Assembly: GCA_026645575.1 (NCBI GenBank)
Contig: JAPKMW010000002.1
Span: forward strand, 186,001-250,000
DNA length: 64,000 nt
Reading direction: 5' to 3'
Source of the DNA: Caldilineaceae bacterium
GTDB taxonomy: Bacteria > Chloroflexota > Anaerolineae > Caldilineales > Caldilineaceae
Below are positions 29,904 to 37,653 of the stretch, in pieces. Each line of letters starts with the position of its first letter. Position 1 is the stretch's first letter. A program made the position numbers and the translations under genes. The notes beneath the pieces were generated by a model. The model searched no databases, was not told the DNA's origin, and worked only from the letters and a program-made list of their open reading frames with translations.

Positions 29904-30251
29904 CTACCGGAAGACCGATTTTTGCCAGCCGCCCAAGAGCCGCCCGATTTCCGCCAATTGTTCAGCGGCATGATGATATTGCCCATTGTTGAGCCATTGC
30001 CAGTGATGGGCCAGGCGCAGATAAACCCGCACTTTGGCCAGCGCTTCATCGGCCAGCTCAATCTGCTCCAAGCGCGCCCGCCCTTTGCGCAGGTTGGCAA
30101 TTTCCACCCGTTCCCGCAGATCAAAGACGGCATCTAACAACCGTTGCGTTACGGTATGGCGGTAGGCCCGCGGGAAATGATTGGTCAACGGCGTTAGCCA
30201 GGCCAGAAAATCAAAGGTGCGGGTAAAGATCACCATTTCCGATTGGCTCAT
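29904..30251 (-). CDS. avd: Accessory variability determinant (Avd)-like four-helix-bundle protein
   Basis: 115 residues from ATG 30251 (AAGGATATACTCC ahead). An all-helical basic protein: [37 protein letters not shown], then [24 protein letters not shown] and [18 protein letters not shown], which fits the Avd/23S-intervening-sequence four-helix family. Avd pentamers bind the DGR RNA and reverse transcriptase and are required for cDNA synthesis in BPP-1. It lies between the variable gene and the TR, its usual place. Confidence 0.92.
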   Translation of the reverse strand: MSQSEMVIFTRTFDFLAWLTPLTNHFPRAYRHTVTQRLLDAVFDLRERVEIANLRKGRARLEQIELADEALAKVRVYLRLAHHWQWLNNGQYHHAAEQLAEIGRLLGGWQKSVFR

Positions 30252-30328
30252 GGAGTATATCCTTTTGTTTGTGTTTTGTGAAATAGAGCGAAATGTCGAT
30301 TGCAGATTAAATACAGTAACGACTAAGG

Positions 30329-30389
30329 CCGCTCGTAGCCGGTCCGTGACCGGCGTCCCCAACGCCGGTCACGGACCGGCTACGAGCGG
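30329..30389. repeat. REP-like palindrome, copy 2 (28-bp perfect arms)
   Basis: 30329-30356 and 30362-30389 are exact reverse complements with a 5-base spacer. The 61-base element is identical to the core of the copy at 43362. It sits inside the DGR, between avd and the variable gene. Confidence 0.95.
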
Positions 30390-30436
30390 GCAGCGGCTTG
30401 GTAGTTACTAAATACACGAAAAAATTCGCGCGGCCG

Positions 30437-30519
30437 GTGGGGGCTTTGCCCCCACACCCCCGGTTGACGCCGCACGGCGTCAACCCAGAGAGGACAGAAG
30501 CAGGCGCTTTGCGCCTGCT
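30437..30519. repeat. Three consecutive hairpins downstream of the variable repeat
   Basis: Stems at 30499-30519 (AGCAGGCGC, 3-base loop), 30462-30485 (GGTTGACGCC, 4-base loop) and 30437-30455 (GTGGGGGC, 3-base loop). On the coding strand the first lies about 40 bases beyond the VR end, just after the stop codon. In BPP-1 a hairpin/cruciform just past the VR aids target recognition; these are candidates for that role or for terminators. Confidence 0.75.
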
Positions 30520-30522
30520 TGA

Positions 30523-33500
30523 TCAGAGGGCAGAGGCCAGAGGGCCAGAGCCCAAAGGGAATGGGGACAGCACCACCCGAAAACCGACGTCGACGTCCCC
30601 GTAGTACGGACTGCCCCTGCTGCGGGCCGCACAGCGCACGATGTACTCATTGAGGTCGAACGAGCCGCCCCGCAACACACGCACCTTGTCCGCTGACAGC
30701 GTGTCATCTACCTTTTGCTCATAGTCGGCATAATTGTCCAGCCATTGGGTGCTACACCATTCCCACACATTCCCCGCCATCTCCTCCACGCCATACGGGC
30801 TGACGCCACCGGGAAAAGCGCCGACGGCATTCGTGCTGTTGATGCCGGTGGCGTCATAGTTGGCCCGGTTGGGATCAGGCTGGTCGCCCGGCCAGGGGTA
30901 AGGTTGTCCCTCCTCCCCACGGGCGGCCTTTTCCCATTCGGCTTCGGTTGGCAAACGCACGATCCAACCGCTCGGCAGTTGCTTTGCGCTCGCCAACTTT
31001 TGGGTTAACCAACGGGTAAACGCCAACGCTTCATACCAACTCATCCCGACAACGGGATGATTGGCGAGATTGAAAGGTTCACCATAAGAAGACGGCCCGG
31101 TGCGGTGTCTGTTATCATAGCGGCCTTTGAAACCCCTTGCCATCCAGTATCCATGTTGCGCTGCTTCTGCCCAATAAGTCGCGTTGGTGTAGCCACCTTC
31201 ATCAACAAAGCGCTGGAATTGAGCGTTAGTGATCGGATAGCGGGCGATTCGGTAGGTGGCGGGAATCGTAAAGATGTGTTGTGGTGTTTCATCATTATAT
31301 TTTTTGCTGGCTTCATCACTGCCCATGATAAACGGCCCGGCGGGAATCTCAATCCATTCGATTTGCAACGGGTCGAGTACCTCAATACGTGGGTCGCCCA
31401 GTTTCGCCAGGGTGCGACCGGCTTCGGCCCGTTCAATGGCATTGAGCGGGCTTTCGCGCAGGATTGCCAGCAAACGTGGGATTATGCGATCCAGATAGGC
31501 TTGCCCGCCTTCTTCGGTGTCTTCATCCTGGGCAATGGCTTTGCGATCAAAGAGCAGCGCCATTTGGCCAGACCACAGGGTGGTGCGCCAGGCTTGTTCA
31601 CTCTGCGGCGGCGTCACAGGGCACAGGGCATACATCAGATCAAGCAAGAGCGCTTCGCCGCGGCGGTTAAAGAAGAGTTCTTCCGCGCCCAGTTGGGCGG
31701 CCAGTTGCCAGTAATCCCCCTCGGCGGCATGGCGGCGGTAGACCCGCCCCACCCCCCGTTGATTGCCTTCGCCGGCCAGCAAGTGACAACCGGCCAGATA
31801 CTCTTGAAAGGTGCGATGGGGAAAGGCATAGCTCTGCGGACGGCCACTGCCTTCGCCGCCCCCTTGGCCCACCAGCAACCCGGCCCGGTGGTCGGCATAG
31901 TCGAGAAACTCGCCGGCCAGTGTTAGATCGCCCGCAAAGCTTTCATCCAACAAGCCCAACAAGGTGGTGCGCGGCAGATCGGCGGCCTCTTTCCCCTTCT
32001 GGCGGTGCGCTTCATAAGCCAGCCGCTCCAACGTTGGGCGCACGCGCCGGTCATCACGCAAAAAGGCGGCCAGCGCCGGCGAAGGGGCCAACCCTTTGCT
32101 CTCCTGCCAGCGATTGAGCAGCACCTTCACCGCTTCGTCATAGAGTTTGACCCGCTCATCGGGCAGCCGCGTCTGCTTTTGGTGGATGATCGCCATTGTG
32201 GTCAGCAACATGGGGTTGGCAGCCATGGCGCGTAGGGCGGGTCGGCGAGCGGCCTGTTGTAAGTCGGCACGCTGGCTTTGCGCCTGGTGGCTGTCAAAGC
32301 GCCCCAACTCGACCTGTGCGCCATACCAGGCGGTGACAAAGGCGTTGATCTTCTCTTGATCAAAATCGGCCAAGGTGTAGGCGGTAAAGCCGGGCAGGGT
32401 TGCCAGGCCGACGTAGGAACGGATGCGACAGGTGACAATCACACGGTCCACGGTTCGGTAGCGCCGAAGCAAGGCGGCCAACGCCAAGCGCACGGAAGGG
32501 CGGGTGGTTGCCGCCATCTCATCCAAACCATCAAAGACCAGAACGACCTTGCCGGTCAATAGCGCCGCCTCCAGTTGATCCCCCAGATCCGCCCCGCCAA
32601 AGCGCGCCAGGTCGCTTTGCCATTGCTCCCACATGCACACCATCAACGCTTCATCGCGTGCCTCAGCGCTTAAACTATCCAGTTGCAGATCCTGTAAGCG
32701 ATGCGCTAGTTCACGTAATAAGGTGAGTAGCGGGAAGAGATCTGCCGTAAACCTAGTCGGCTCATTTTCTTCTTGCCGCACTTCAATCAACTGTGCCATC
32801 AACTGGCGCACAAAGGTGCTCTTGCCGCCGCCCGGCGCACCCAGTAAGACAAGGCGGGTTGTTGTCTGGGCGGCTTCACGGGCGCTCACGGTTCGTTCCT
32901 TTTCGCGATCCGTTACCCCTTGCTTTTTGCGTGCTTCCTGTTCCGCCTCGGTCAGTGCAACCTTGGTGGTGGTATCCAACTCAATATAGACTTTATCCAG
33001 CGTCACCTCGTCCCCAGCCGTGGCGTCACCGCCCATGGCCGTTAAGGGCAAGGCGTGGCAATGGTTGCGCAACCGTTGTAGATAGCGCTCGGTGTGTGGT
33101 GGGGGCGGCGCCGGCGCCTGGTGGATCACTTGTTGCGCAATGTGGGTATAGGTCAGAGTATTACCAGTGCCAATGGCGACATTTTGCGAGTTGATGATAT
33201 CGCGAATTGTAATCGTGCTGCCCAGCGCCTGTTTGTCAGCACGCAACGCCGCGGCAAACGCAGCGGGATCGGGTACTTTCTCCAGCGCCAGATGGACGGC
33301 ATCCAACTCGGTGATCAATTTGTCAAAGGCAGCCAGCCATTCATCTTTTTTGTCGCCGGTCGCTCCGTCCATGATCACCGGCGGCAACTGCTCGGCGGCC
33401 TCGGCGTCACTGCGATCCTTCCATTCCTGGATCAAATTGGTGACCAGATTGACGCCAATACTGCCCAAGGTAGTGTAGATCATGGCCGTTGGATCACCCC

Positions 33501-33642
33501 CCTCCTTCGCCGCTTCCACAATGGGCAGGAGGGTGGCTGTTGCCAGGGCGCCATAGGTCATGCCGGGGACCATGCGCTGCACCAGGCGGGTCGATTGGCT
33601 GAATTGTTCCCGAATACGCGCTTGCCAGGTCGCTTTGTCCAT
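30523..33642 (-). CDS. DGR variable protein: NACHT-type STAND NTPase fused to FGE/C-type-lectin domain
   Basis: 1039 residues from ATG 33642 (an upstream in-frame ATG at 33780 is rejected: weak context, no conserved sequence). Order: N-terminal helical region with two hydrophobic helices (about 23-75), a variable linker, a NACHT NTPase with Walker A GAPGGGKST (268-276) and Walker B VVLVFDGLDE (366-375), a helical region with HRTFQEYLAG (609-618), then a formylglycine-generating-enzyme-type fold (about 762-1029) with PAGPFIMGS, LPTEAEWEKAARG, GNVWEWCS and RVLRGGSF...GFRVVLS. The last segment is the VR; diversified positions include 997, 1000-1001, 1008, 1010-1011 and 1013-1018. It is probably a cytoplasmic receptor whose lectin-like tip binds varying ligands and triggers NTPase assembly. 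Ligand and output are unknown. Confidence 0.92.
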   Translation of the reverse strand: MDKATWQARIREQFSQSTRLVQRMVPGMTYGALATATLLPIVEAAKEGGDPTAMIYTTLGSIGVNLVTNLIQEWKDRSDAEAAEQLPPVIMDGATGDKKDEWLAAFDKLITELDAVHLALEKVPDPAAFAAALRADKQALGSTITIRDIINSQNVAIGTGNTLTYTHIAQQVIHQAPAPPPPHTERYLQRLRNHCHALPLTAMGGDATAGDEVTLDKVYIELDTTTKVALTEAEQEARKKQGVTDREKERTVSAREAAQTTTRLVLLGAPGGGKSTFVRQLMAQLIEVRQEENEPTRFTADLFPLLTLLRELAHRLQDLQLDSLSAEARDEALMVCMWEQWQSDLARFGGADLGDQLEAALLTGKVVLVFDGLDEMAATTRPSVRLALAALLRRYRTVDRVIVTCRIRSYVGLATLPGFTAYTLADFDQEKINAFVTAWYGAQVELGRFDSHQAQSQRADLQQAARRPALRAMAANPMLLTTMAIIHQKQTRLPDERVKLYDEAVKVLLNRWQESKGLAPSPALAAFLRDDRRVRPTLERLAYEAHRQKGKEAADLPRTTLLGLLDESFAGDLTLAGEFLDYADHRAGLLVGQGGGEGSGRPQSYAFPHRTFQEYLAGCHLLAGEGNQRGVGRVYRRHAAEGDYWQLAAQLGAEELFFNRRGEALLLDLMYALCPVTPPQSEQAWRTTLWSGQMALLFDRKAIAQDEDTEEGGQAYLDRIIPRLLAILRESPLNAIERAEAGRTLAKLGDPRIEVLDPLQIEWIEIPAGPFIMGSDEASKKYNDETPQHIFTIPATYRIARYPITNAQFQRFVDEGGYTNATYWAEAAQHGYWMARGFKGRYDNRHRTGPSSYGEPFNLANHPVVGMSWYEALAFTRWLTQKLASAKQLPSGWIVRLPTEAEWEKAARGEEGQPYPWPGDQPDPNRANYDATGINSTNAVGAFPGGVSPYGVEEMAGNVWEWCSTQWLDNYADYEQKVDDTLSADKVRVLRGGSFDLNEYIVRCAARSRGSPYYGDVDVGFRVVLSPFPLGSGPLASAL
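30560..30683 (-). repeat. DGR variable repeat (VR)
   Basis: The 3' coding end of the NACHT-FGE gene, colinear with the TR. Fifteen core substitutions, all opposite a TR adenine (for example TR AAC to CTC, TAC, ATC, AGC, GGC, GAC or GTC; GAG to GGG). They change surface-exposed residues of the FGE/C-type-lectin fold. Confidence 0.96.
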
Positions 33643-34022
33643 GGGTGAGTCCTTTGTCTGTAGTCGTGTGGTCGCGTAGTCGCGTAGTCCAGCTTCGGTC
33701 GAATGGGAAGCTAGACTATGTTGCGCGCTACTGATAATGAGCAGTTGACGCTCTTCGGTGCAAGATGGTGAATGAGACAACGTTACGCAAGAGTGTAAAC
33801 GAAAGCGCCCTGCTCGTCAATAGGAAAGTTTGCAAGGGGTGCATTTCAAGTTGGGGGTGCGTCTTATCCGAGCCACGAGCGTAAGCGAGTGAGCGGTCAC
33901 TCGCTTACGCTCGTGGCTCGAGAAAAACATACACCCGACAATGGCCGTCCATTTCCAAAAAGGGTCAATCATGGTACAATAGACCCATCGCAAGATAAAA
34001 CCCTGCCAACCATGGAGCTTTT
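33643..34022. other. Divergent gap between the DGR and mevalonate kinase
   Basis: 380 bases with no gene. Contents: a GTCGCGTAGTCGCGTAGTC quasi-tandem stretch (about 33672-33690, reverse-complement kin of sequence near 9325-9345), a small AGCTTC/GAAGCT inverted repeat, and a large palindrome at 33869-33920. Promoters for both sides should be here but none stands out. Confidence 0.5.
33869..33920. repeat. 24-bp perfect inverted repeat
   Basis: 33869-33892 is the exact reverse complement of 33897-33920 with a 4-base loop; core CGAGCCACGAGCGTAAGCGA. A structure of this size should extrude or block transcription between the DGR and the kinase gene. Confidence 0.93.
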
Positions 34023-35048
34023 GTGACCCAGATCGTGACCTCGGCCCCGGCCAAAGTGATCTTTTTCGGTGAGCATGGCGTCAACCGTCAACAGCCGGCG
34101 CTGGCGACGGCGGTGGACATGCGCCTCTACTGTCATGTCACCCCCCAAGCCGATGACCAATACCACCTCCGCGCCGGCGAGCGCCAGGAAAGCTATCGTC
34201 GCGCCGACTTGCTGGCCTACAAAGCCGAGATCGATGAACTGCGGCTGACCCAGAACTACGACGCCATCCGGGAACGCGCTCGCGCCTTCTTTGCCCCGAC
34301 GCGGTATGTCTTGGCCCAGGTTATTGCGCGGTACGGTGGGCCAGGATTGTCTGTTGAATGGCGCTCGACCCTCCCGGTCGGTTCCGGCTTGGGGTCGGGG
34401 GCGGCAGCGTCGGGAGCAATGGCGTTGGCGGCTGGTCACGCCGCCGGTTGTGAATTGACGCCAACCGAGGTTGCCTTTCTGGCGTGGCAGGGTGATGTCA
34501 TTGCCCACGGTGGGGTGGCTTCGGGGCTAGACAGCGGCGCGTCGGCGCTGGGCGGGTTGACCCTCTACACCCTGGTGGATGGTCCGCACCCGTTGCCGTA
34601 TGATCTGACGCTGCCCCTCGTGATTGGCTACAGCGGTGTGCAGGCCAACACGGCGGAGATCAATACCCGTGTGCGTCACTGGCTGGCGGCCCACCCGGAA
34701 CGGATGCACCTCTTTGCTGAAATTGGTCTATTGGTGCGGCAGGCGCAGGTGGCGCTGGCGACGCAAGATCGCGCAACGCTGGGCCATCTCTTCAACCTGA
34801 ACCAACTCATCTTGGAGAAGATCGGCGTTTCCTGCCCCGAACTGGAACGCTTGATTGAAGCGGCGCTGGCGGCCGGGGCGCTGGGGGCCAAATTGTCCGG
34901 TTCCGGCGGCGGCGGCATTATGATCGCGCTGGTCGAACCGGAGCAGCAAGAAGCCGTCGCCACGGCGATTGAAGCCGCCGGTGGTCGCGCGTACGCCCTG
35001 AATGCCGGTGCGCCCGGTGTGCGGCTAGAAACCAAAAACCTAGTATAA
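34023..35048 (+). CDS. Mevalonate kinase (GHMP family)
   Basis: 341 residues from GTG 34023 with GGAG eight bases ahead. It phosphorylates mevalonate in isoprenoid synthesis. GHMP motifs: APAKVIFFGEHGV (9-20), the ATP loop LPVGSGLGSGAAAS (117-130) and the C-terminal GAKLSGSGGGGIM. The GEH motif and overall length fit mevalonate kinase better than galactokinase or homoserine kinase. Other mevalonate-pathway genes are not in the window. Several Chloroflexota lineages are known to use the mevalonate route. Confidence 0.85.
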   Translation: MTQIVTSAPAKVIFFGEHGVNRQQPALATAVDMRLYCHVTPQADDQYHLRAGERQESYRRADLLAYKAEIDELRLTQNYDAIRERARAFFAPTRYVLAQVIARYGGPGLSVEWRSTLPVGSGLGSGAAASGAMALAAGHAAGCELTPTEVAFLAWQGDVIAHGGVASGLDSGASALGGLTLYTLVDGPHPLPYDLTLPLVIGYSGVQANTAEINTRVRHWLAAHPERMHLFAEIGLLVRQAQVALATQDRATLGHLFNLNQLILEKIGVSCPELERLIEAALAAGALGAKLSGSGGGGIMIALVEPEQQEAVATAIEAAGGRAYALNAGAPGVRLETKNLV

Positions 35049-35059
35049 ACAAACCTTCA

Positions 35060-35167
35060 GTTAACACAGATAGGGAAGAACACAGATATTTTCAATTAAA
35101 TAGAACCCGTGTTCCTCCCTTTTGGCACAGGGTGCGCCTGCTCGAAGGCGCAGCCATCTGTGTTAAC
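35060..35167. repeat. Long-range inverted repeat with nested hairpin
   Basis: GTTAACACAGAT (35060-35071) pairs with 35156-35167, and GGGAAGAACAC pairs imperfectly with GTGTTCCTCCC inside it. A smaller GCGCCT/AGGCGC hairpin is nested near 35134-35152. It fills the gap before the cyclase gene. Confidence 0.7.
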
Positions 35168-35205
35168 TTTTCTGATGCTGGCTTACTGTAAGGTAGGAGG
35201 ATACA

Positions 35206-35868
35206 ATGTCCAACTTTCGCATTATCGACCTCACCCACACGATGATTCCGGGCGAGGAGCAATATACCGTCGAATTGAAGCAGCGCAACGAACGCACCAC
35301 CCCCAGCGGCGACATTATGAAGGATGTCTATATGTGGTCGCACTCCGGCACCCATGTGGAAGTGTCGCTGCACTTTTATGAAAATGGCAAAGACACCTCC
35401 GACTTTCCGCCGGAGACCTTTGTCGGTCCGGCCATTCGCCTGGACTTCCGCCACAAAGCGACCAATGACCCGATCACGTTGGAAGAGTTCCAGCAGGCCG
35501 GCGACATTCGCGAAGGCGACATTGTGATCCTCTGGGAAGGGCGCGACCACCAATATCGCACCCCCAAATCCCATGACCGGCCCTATGTCACCGAGGAAGC
35601 GGCGCGCTGGCTGGCCTTGGAAAAGAAGATCAAATTGCTCGGCACCGACTCATCCGGCTTTGAGGTGCGCGGCGTTAAGACTCACCCCAACCATCATCTC
35701 TTTTTCAAAGCCGGGGTGGATATTCCGGTGGTTGAGTGTCTGCGCAACCTGGGCGCCATTCCCAATCAGCGCTTCTTCTTTGTCGGGATGCCGCTGCCGG
35801 TCAAGGGGCTGGACGCCTCACCGATTCGGGCCATTGCCCTCGAAATCGAAGGGATGGCGCAGCCGTGA
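35206..35868 (+). CDS. Cyclase-family (kynurenine formamidase-like) metal hydrolase
   Basis: 220 residues with a GGTAGGAGG ribosome site. The metal-site motif HSGTHVEVSLHF (family HxGTHxDxPxHF) is at about residues 46-57, and a later HPNHHLFF segment completes the pattern. These enzymes hydrolyse formamides or cyclic amides, or cyclise polyketides. The stop overlaps the start of the epimerase-like gene as GTGA, and a dehydrogenase and SDR follow, so it probably belongs to a small catabolic operon (35206-38465). Substrate unknown. Confidence 0.85.
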   Translation: MSNFRIIDLTHTMIPGEEQYTVELKQRNERTTPSGDIMKDVYMWSHSGTHVEVSLHFYENGKDTSDFPPETFVGPAIRLDFRHKATNDPITLEEFQQAGDIREGDIVILWEGRDHQYRTPKSHDRPYVTEEAARWLALEKKIKLLGTDSSGFEVRGVKTHPNHHLFFKAGVDIPVVECLRNLGAIPNQRFFFVGMPLPVKGLDASPIRAIALEIEGMAQP

Positions 35869-36578
35869 CCGCGCAGTTTAGTGCAGTGCAGTTTAGTGCA
35901 GTGCAGTTTAGTTCAGCGCGTTTTGGCTCCGCCCTCTTTAACGCCGACCATGCCCGGCTGGCCGATGAAGTGGCGCGGCTGGAAGCGGCCAATGTTGACT
36001 TTCTGCACCTGGATGTCTTCGATGGTCACTTTGTCTCCGATTTGGGTTTTCCGCCGCGCACCATCGCTGCCTTGCGTCCGCTGACGAAGCTGCCCTTTGA
36101 GGTGCATTTGGGTGCCGTTGATCCCATGCGCTTTGTGCCCCATCTGGTCGAAGCGGGCGCTGACCTGATTCTCTTTCATGTGGAGAGCGTCGCCATGCTT
36201 TACGAAGCGCTCTTTACCGTACGCGAGCATGGCGTCAAGGCGGGGTTGGTCTTCACGCTCGGTACGTCACTGGCGCTGCTGGAGCCGGTGATCCCCATGA
36301 TCGATGCGGTGTTGCTCCTGTCGCGTGTCACTGGTGAGGGAACCAAAGGCGCGTCGTTCAACCCGTTGGTGCTGCCACGCCTGCAACGGGTGCGTGACAT
36401 GGTGGCCGCAGCCGGGGCAACGGTAGACATTCAGGTGGCCGGCGGGGTCAAACGCGAACACATTGCGCTCCTGGTCAACGCCGGCGCGACCGCCATTGCC
36501 ATGGGCGCCGGTCTCTACAAAGTGCCGGACATGGCCGAAGAAGTGCGCCAGATGCGAGCGCTGGCGGAGAAAGAATAG
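35865..36578 (+). CDS. Ribulose-phosphate 3-epimerase-like TIM-barrel protein with a missing catalytic Asp
   Basis: 237 residues from GTG 35865, overlapping the previous stop. The RPE fold is clear: FLHLDVFDGHFVSDLGFPP (first catalytic Asp and metal ligands), FEVHLGAVDP and AGADLILFHVES. In RPE the second catalytic Asp lies in VDGG; here the motif reads IQVAGGVKREH, with Ala. The usual VNPGFGGQ loop is also replaced by SRVTGEGTKGASFNP. It therefore probably acts on another sugar phosphate or is not an epimerase. The N-terminus has a 15-bp tandem repeat encoding QFSAV three times. Confidence 0.75.
   Translation: MTAQFSAVQFSAVQFSSARFGSALFNADHARLADEVARLEAANVDFLHLDVFDGHFVSDLGFPPRTIAALRPLTKLPFEVHLGAVDPMRFVPHLVEAGADLILFHVESVAMLYEALFTVREHGVKAGLVFTLGTSLALLEPVIPMIDAVLLLSRVTGEGTKGASFNPLVLPRLQRVRDMVAAAGATVDIQVAGGVKREHIALLVNAGATAIAMGAGLYKVPDMAEEVRQMRALAEKE
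35874..35918 (+). repeat. 15-bp in-frame tandem repeat
   Basis: Three units of CAGTTTAGTGCAGTG (the third degenerate) encode QFSAV-QFSAV-QFSSA at the N-terminus of the RPE-like protein. It may change length by slippage. Confidence 0.85.
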
Positions 36579-36590
36579 GACAAGGCACCG

Positions 36591-36651
36591 CTTCCTGGAA
36601 GAGGCAGGAGACGTTTGGTTAAAGCGAACGGTAGTTGCCTCTTCCAGGAAG
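36591..36651. repeat. 16-bp perfect inverted repeat
   Basis: cttcctggaagaggca (36591-36606) and its exact complement (36636-36651), between the RPE-like and dehydrogenase genes of the same operon. It may attenuate downstream expression. Confidence 0.85.
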
Positions 36652-36678
36652 GGGGCCGCCACGGAGAACAGAGGTACC

Positions 36679-37653
36679 ATGACAGAAAAGCGTTGGCGAG
36701 TCTTGATTGCCTCGCGTTCCTTTGGTCAAGCCTCGGCTGACCACTTGACCCAACTAGAAGCGGCCGGGTGTGAATTGATCCTCAACCCGTCGGGGCGCGC
36801 CTACAAAGCCGCGGCATTGATCCCGGCGTTACAAGATGTAGACGCCATCATCACCGGCACCGACGAGTTGACCGGCGATGTGATTCGTAGCGCCAATCGA
36901 CTCAAGACCATTGCCAAACATGGCGTGGGGCTGGATAACATTGACTTGGCGGCGGCGGATGCGTGCGGTGTGGTTGTCTCCTACACCCCCGGTGCGATTC
37001 ATGATTCGGTGGCGGACCTCACCTTGACCCTGCTGCTGACGCTGGCGCGACAAATTGTCCCCTTGCACCAGCGGGTGCGATCCGGCGGCTGGCAAGGTAG
37101 CACCGGGCTGGAACTACGCGATAAAACGTTGGGCATTGTCGGCCTGGGGCGCATTGGCAAAGCGGTCTGTCAGCGGGCGCAGGCGTTTGGTATGAAGGTG
37201 GTCGCCCATGATCCCTACCCCGATCAGGCGTATGCGGCGGCTCACGCCGTAGAATTTCTACCGTTGGCTGAACTGTTGCGGCAAGCCGATATGGTGACGC
37301 TCCACGCCGTTGCCGCCGATCCCCACCGACCGTTGATCGGCGCGGCGGAACTGGCGTTGATGAAAACATCGGCCTATCTGATTAACACCGCACGTGGACA
37401 ATTAATCGATGAAGCGGCGCTGGCGGAAGCTCTCCGTAGCGGCAAACTGGCCGGCGCCGGATTGGATGTTTTCACTGCCGAGCCGCCGGTCGATTCCCCA
37501 TTGCTCCAGCTCGATAACGTGGTGTTGACCCCACACATTGGCGGTCGCACCGATGGCGGCTTGCGGCGCATGGGCCAGATCACGTTGGAAAATTGTCTCC
37601 TTGCCCTACAGGGCAAAGCACCTCACTATCAAGCAAAACCGGGAGTTTCTTAA
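36679..37653 (+). CDS. D-2-hydroxyacid dehydrogenase (SerA/PGDH family)
   Basis: 324 residues from ATG 36679 (AGAGGTACC ahead). An NAD-dependent oxidoreductase for a 2-hydroxy/2-keto acid. Motifs: KHGVGLDNIDL, the NAD loop LGIVGLGRIGKAV, the Arg in INTARGQLID, the acidic DVFTAEPP and the catalytic His in LTPHIGGRT. It lacks the regulatory ACT domain of biosynthetic SerA, so it is likely catabolic, possibly acting on a sugar acid with the neighbouring SDR and RPE-like proteins. Stop and next start overlap (TAATG). Confidence 0.87.
   Translation: MTEKRWRVLIASRSFGQASADHLTQLEAAGCELILNPSGRAYKAAALIPALQDVDAIITGTDELTGDVIRSANRLKTIAKHGVGLDNIDLAAADACGVVVSYTPGAIHDSVADLTLTLLLTLARQIVPLHQRVRSGGWQGSTGLELRDKTLGIVGLGRIGKAVCQRAQAFGMKVVAHDPYPDQAYAAAHAVEFLPLAELLRQADMVTLHAVAADPHRPLIGAAELALMKTSAYLINTARGQLIDEAALAEALRSGKLAGAGLDVFTAEPPVDSPLLQLDNVVLTPHIGGRTDGGLRRMGQITLENCLLALQGKAPHYQAKPGVS

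Larger units (their letters stand above)
28345..33642 (-). mobile_element. Complete diversity-generating retroelement (DGR)
   Basis: All DGR parts are present on the minus strand in transcription order: variable protein with VR at its 3' end (33642-30523), avd (30251-29904), template repeat (29760-29637) and DGR-type reverse transcriptase (29439-28345). This is the same order as in Bordetella phage BPP-1 (mtd-avd-TR-brt). The TR and VR are colinear without gaps at an offset of 923 bases and differ only at template adenines in the core. No phage structural or integrase genes are nearby, so it appears chromosomal and cellular. Confidence 0.95.

Noticed and set aside
29624..30133. An open minus-strand frame reading [15 protein letters not shown] through the template repeat, looking like a second FGE protein
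   Set aside because: It crosses avd in another frame, lacks the rest of an FGE domain, and its Asn-rich part is the TR. Its open frame follows from being a copy of coding VR sequence.
31057..31926. 289-codon plus-strand frame opposite the NACHT-FGE gene
   Set aside because: The NACHT and FGE motifs on the minus strand are unambiguous; the plus frame shows no domain.
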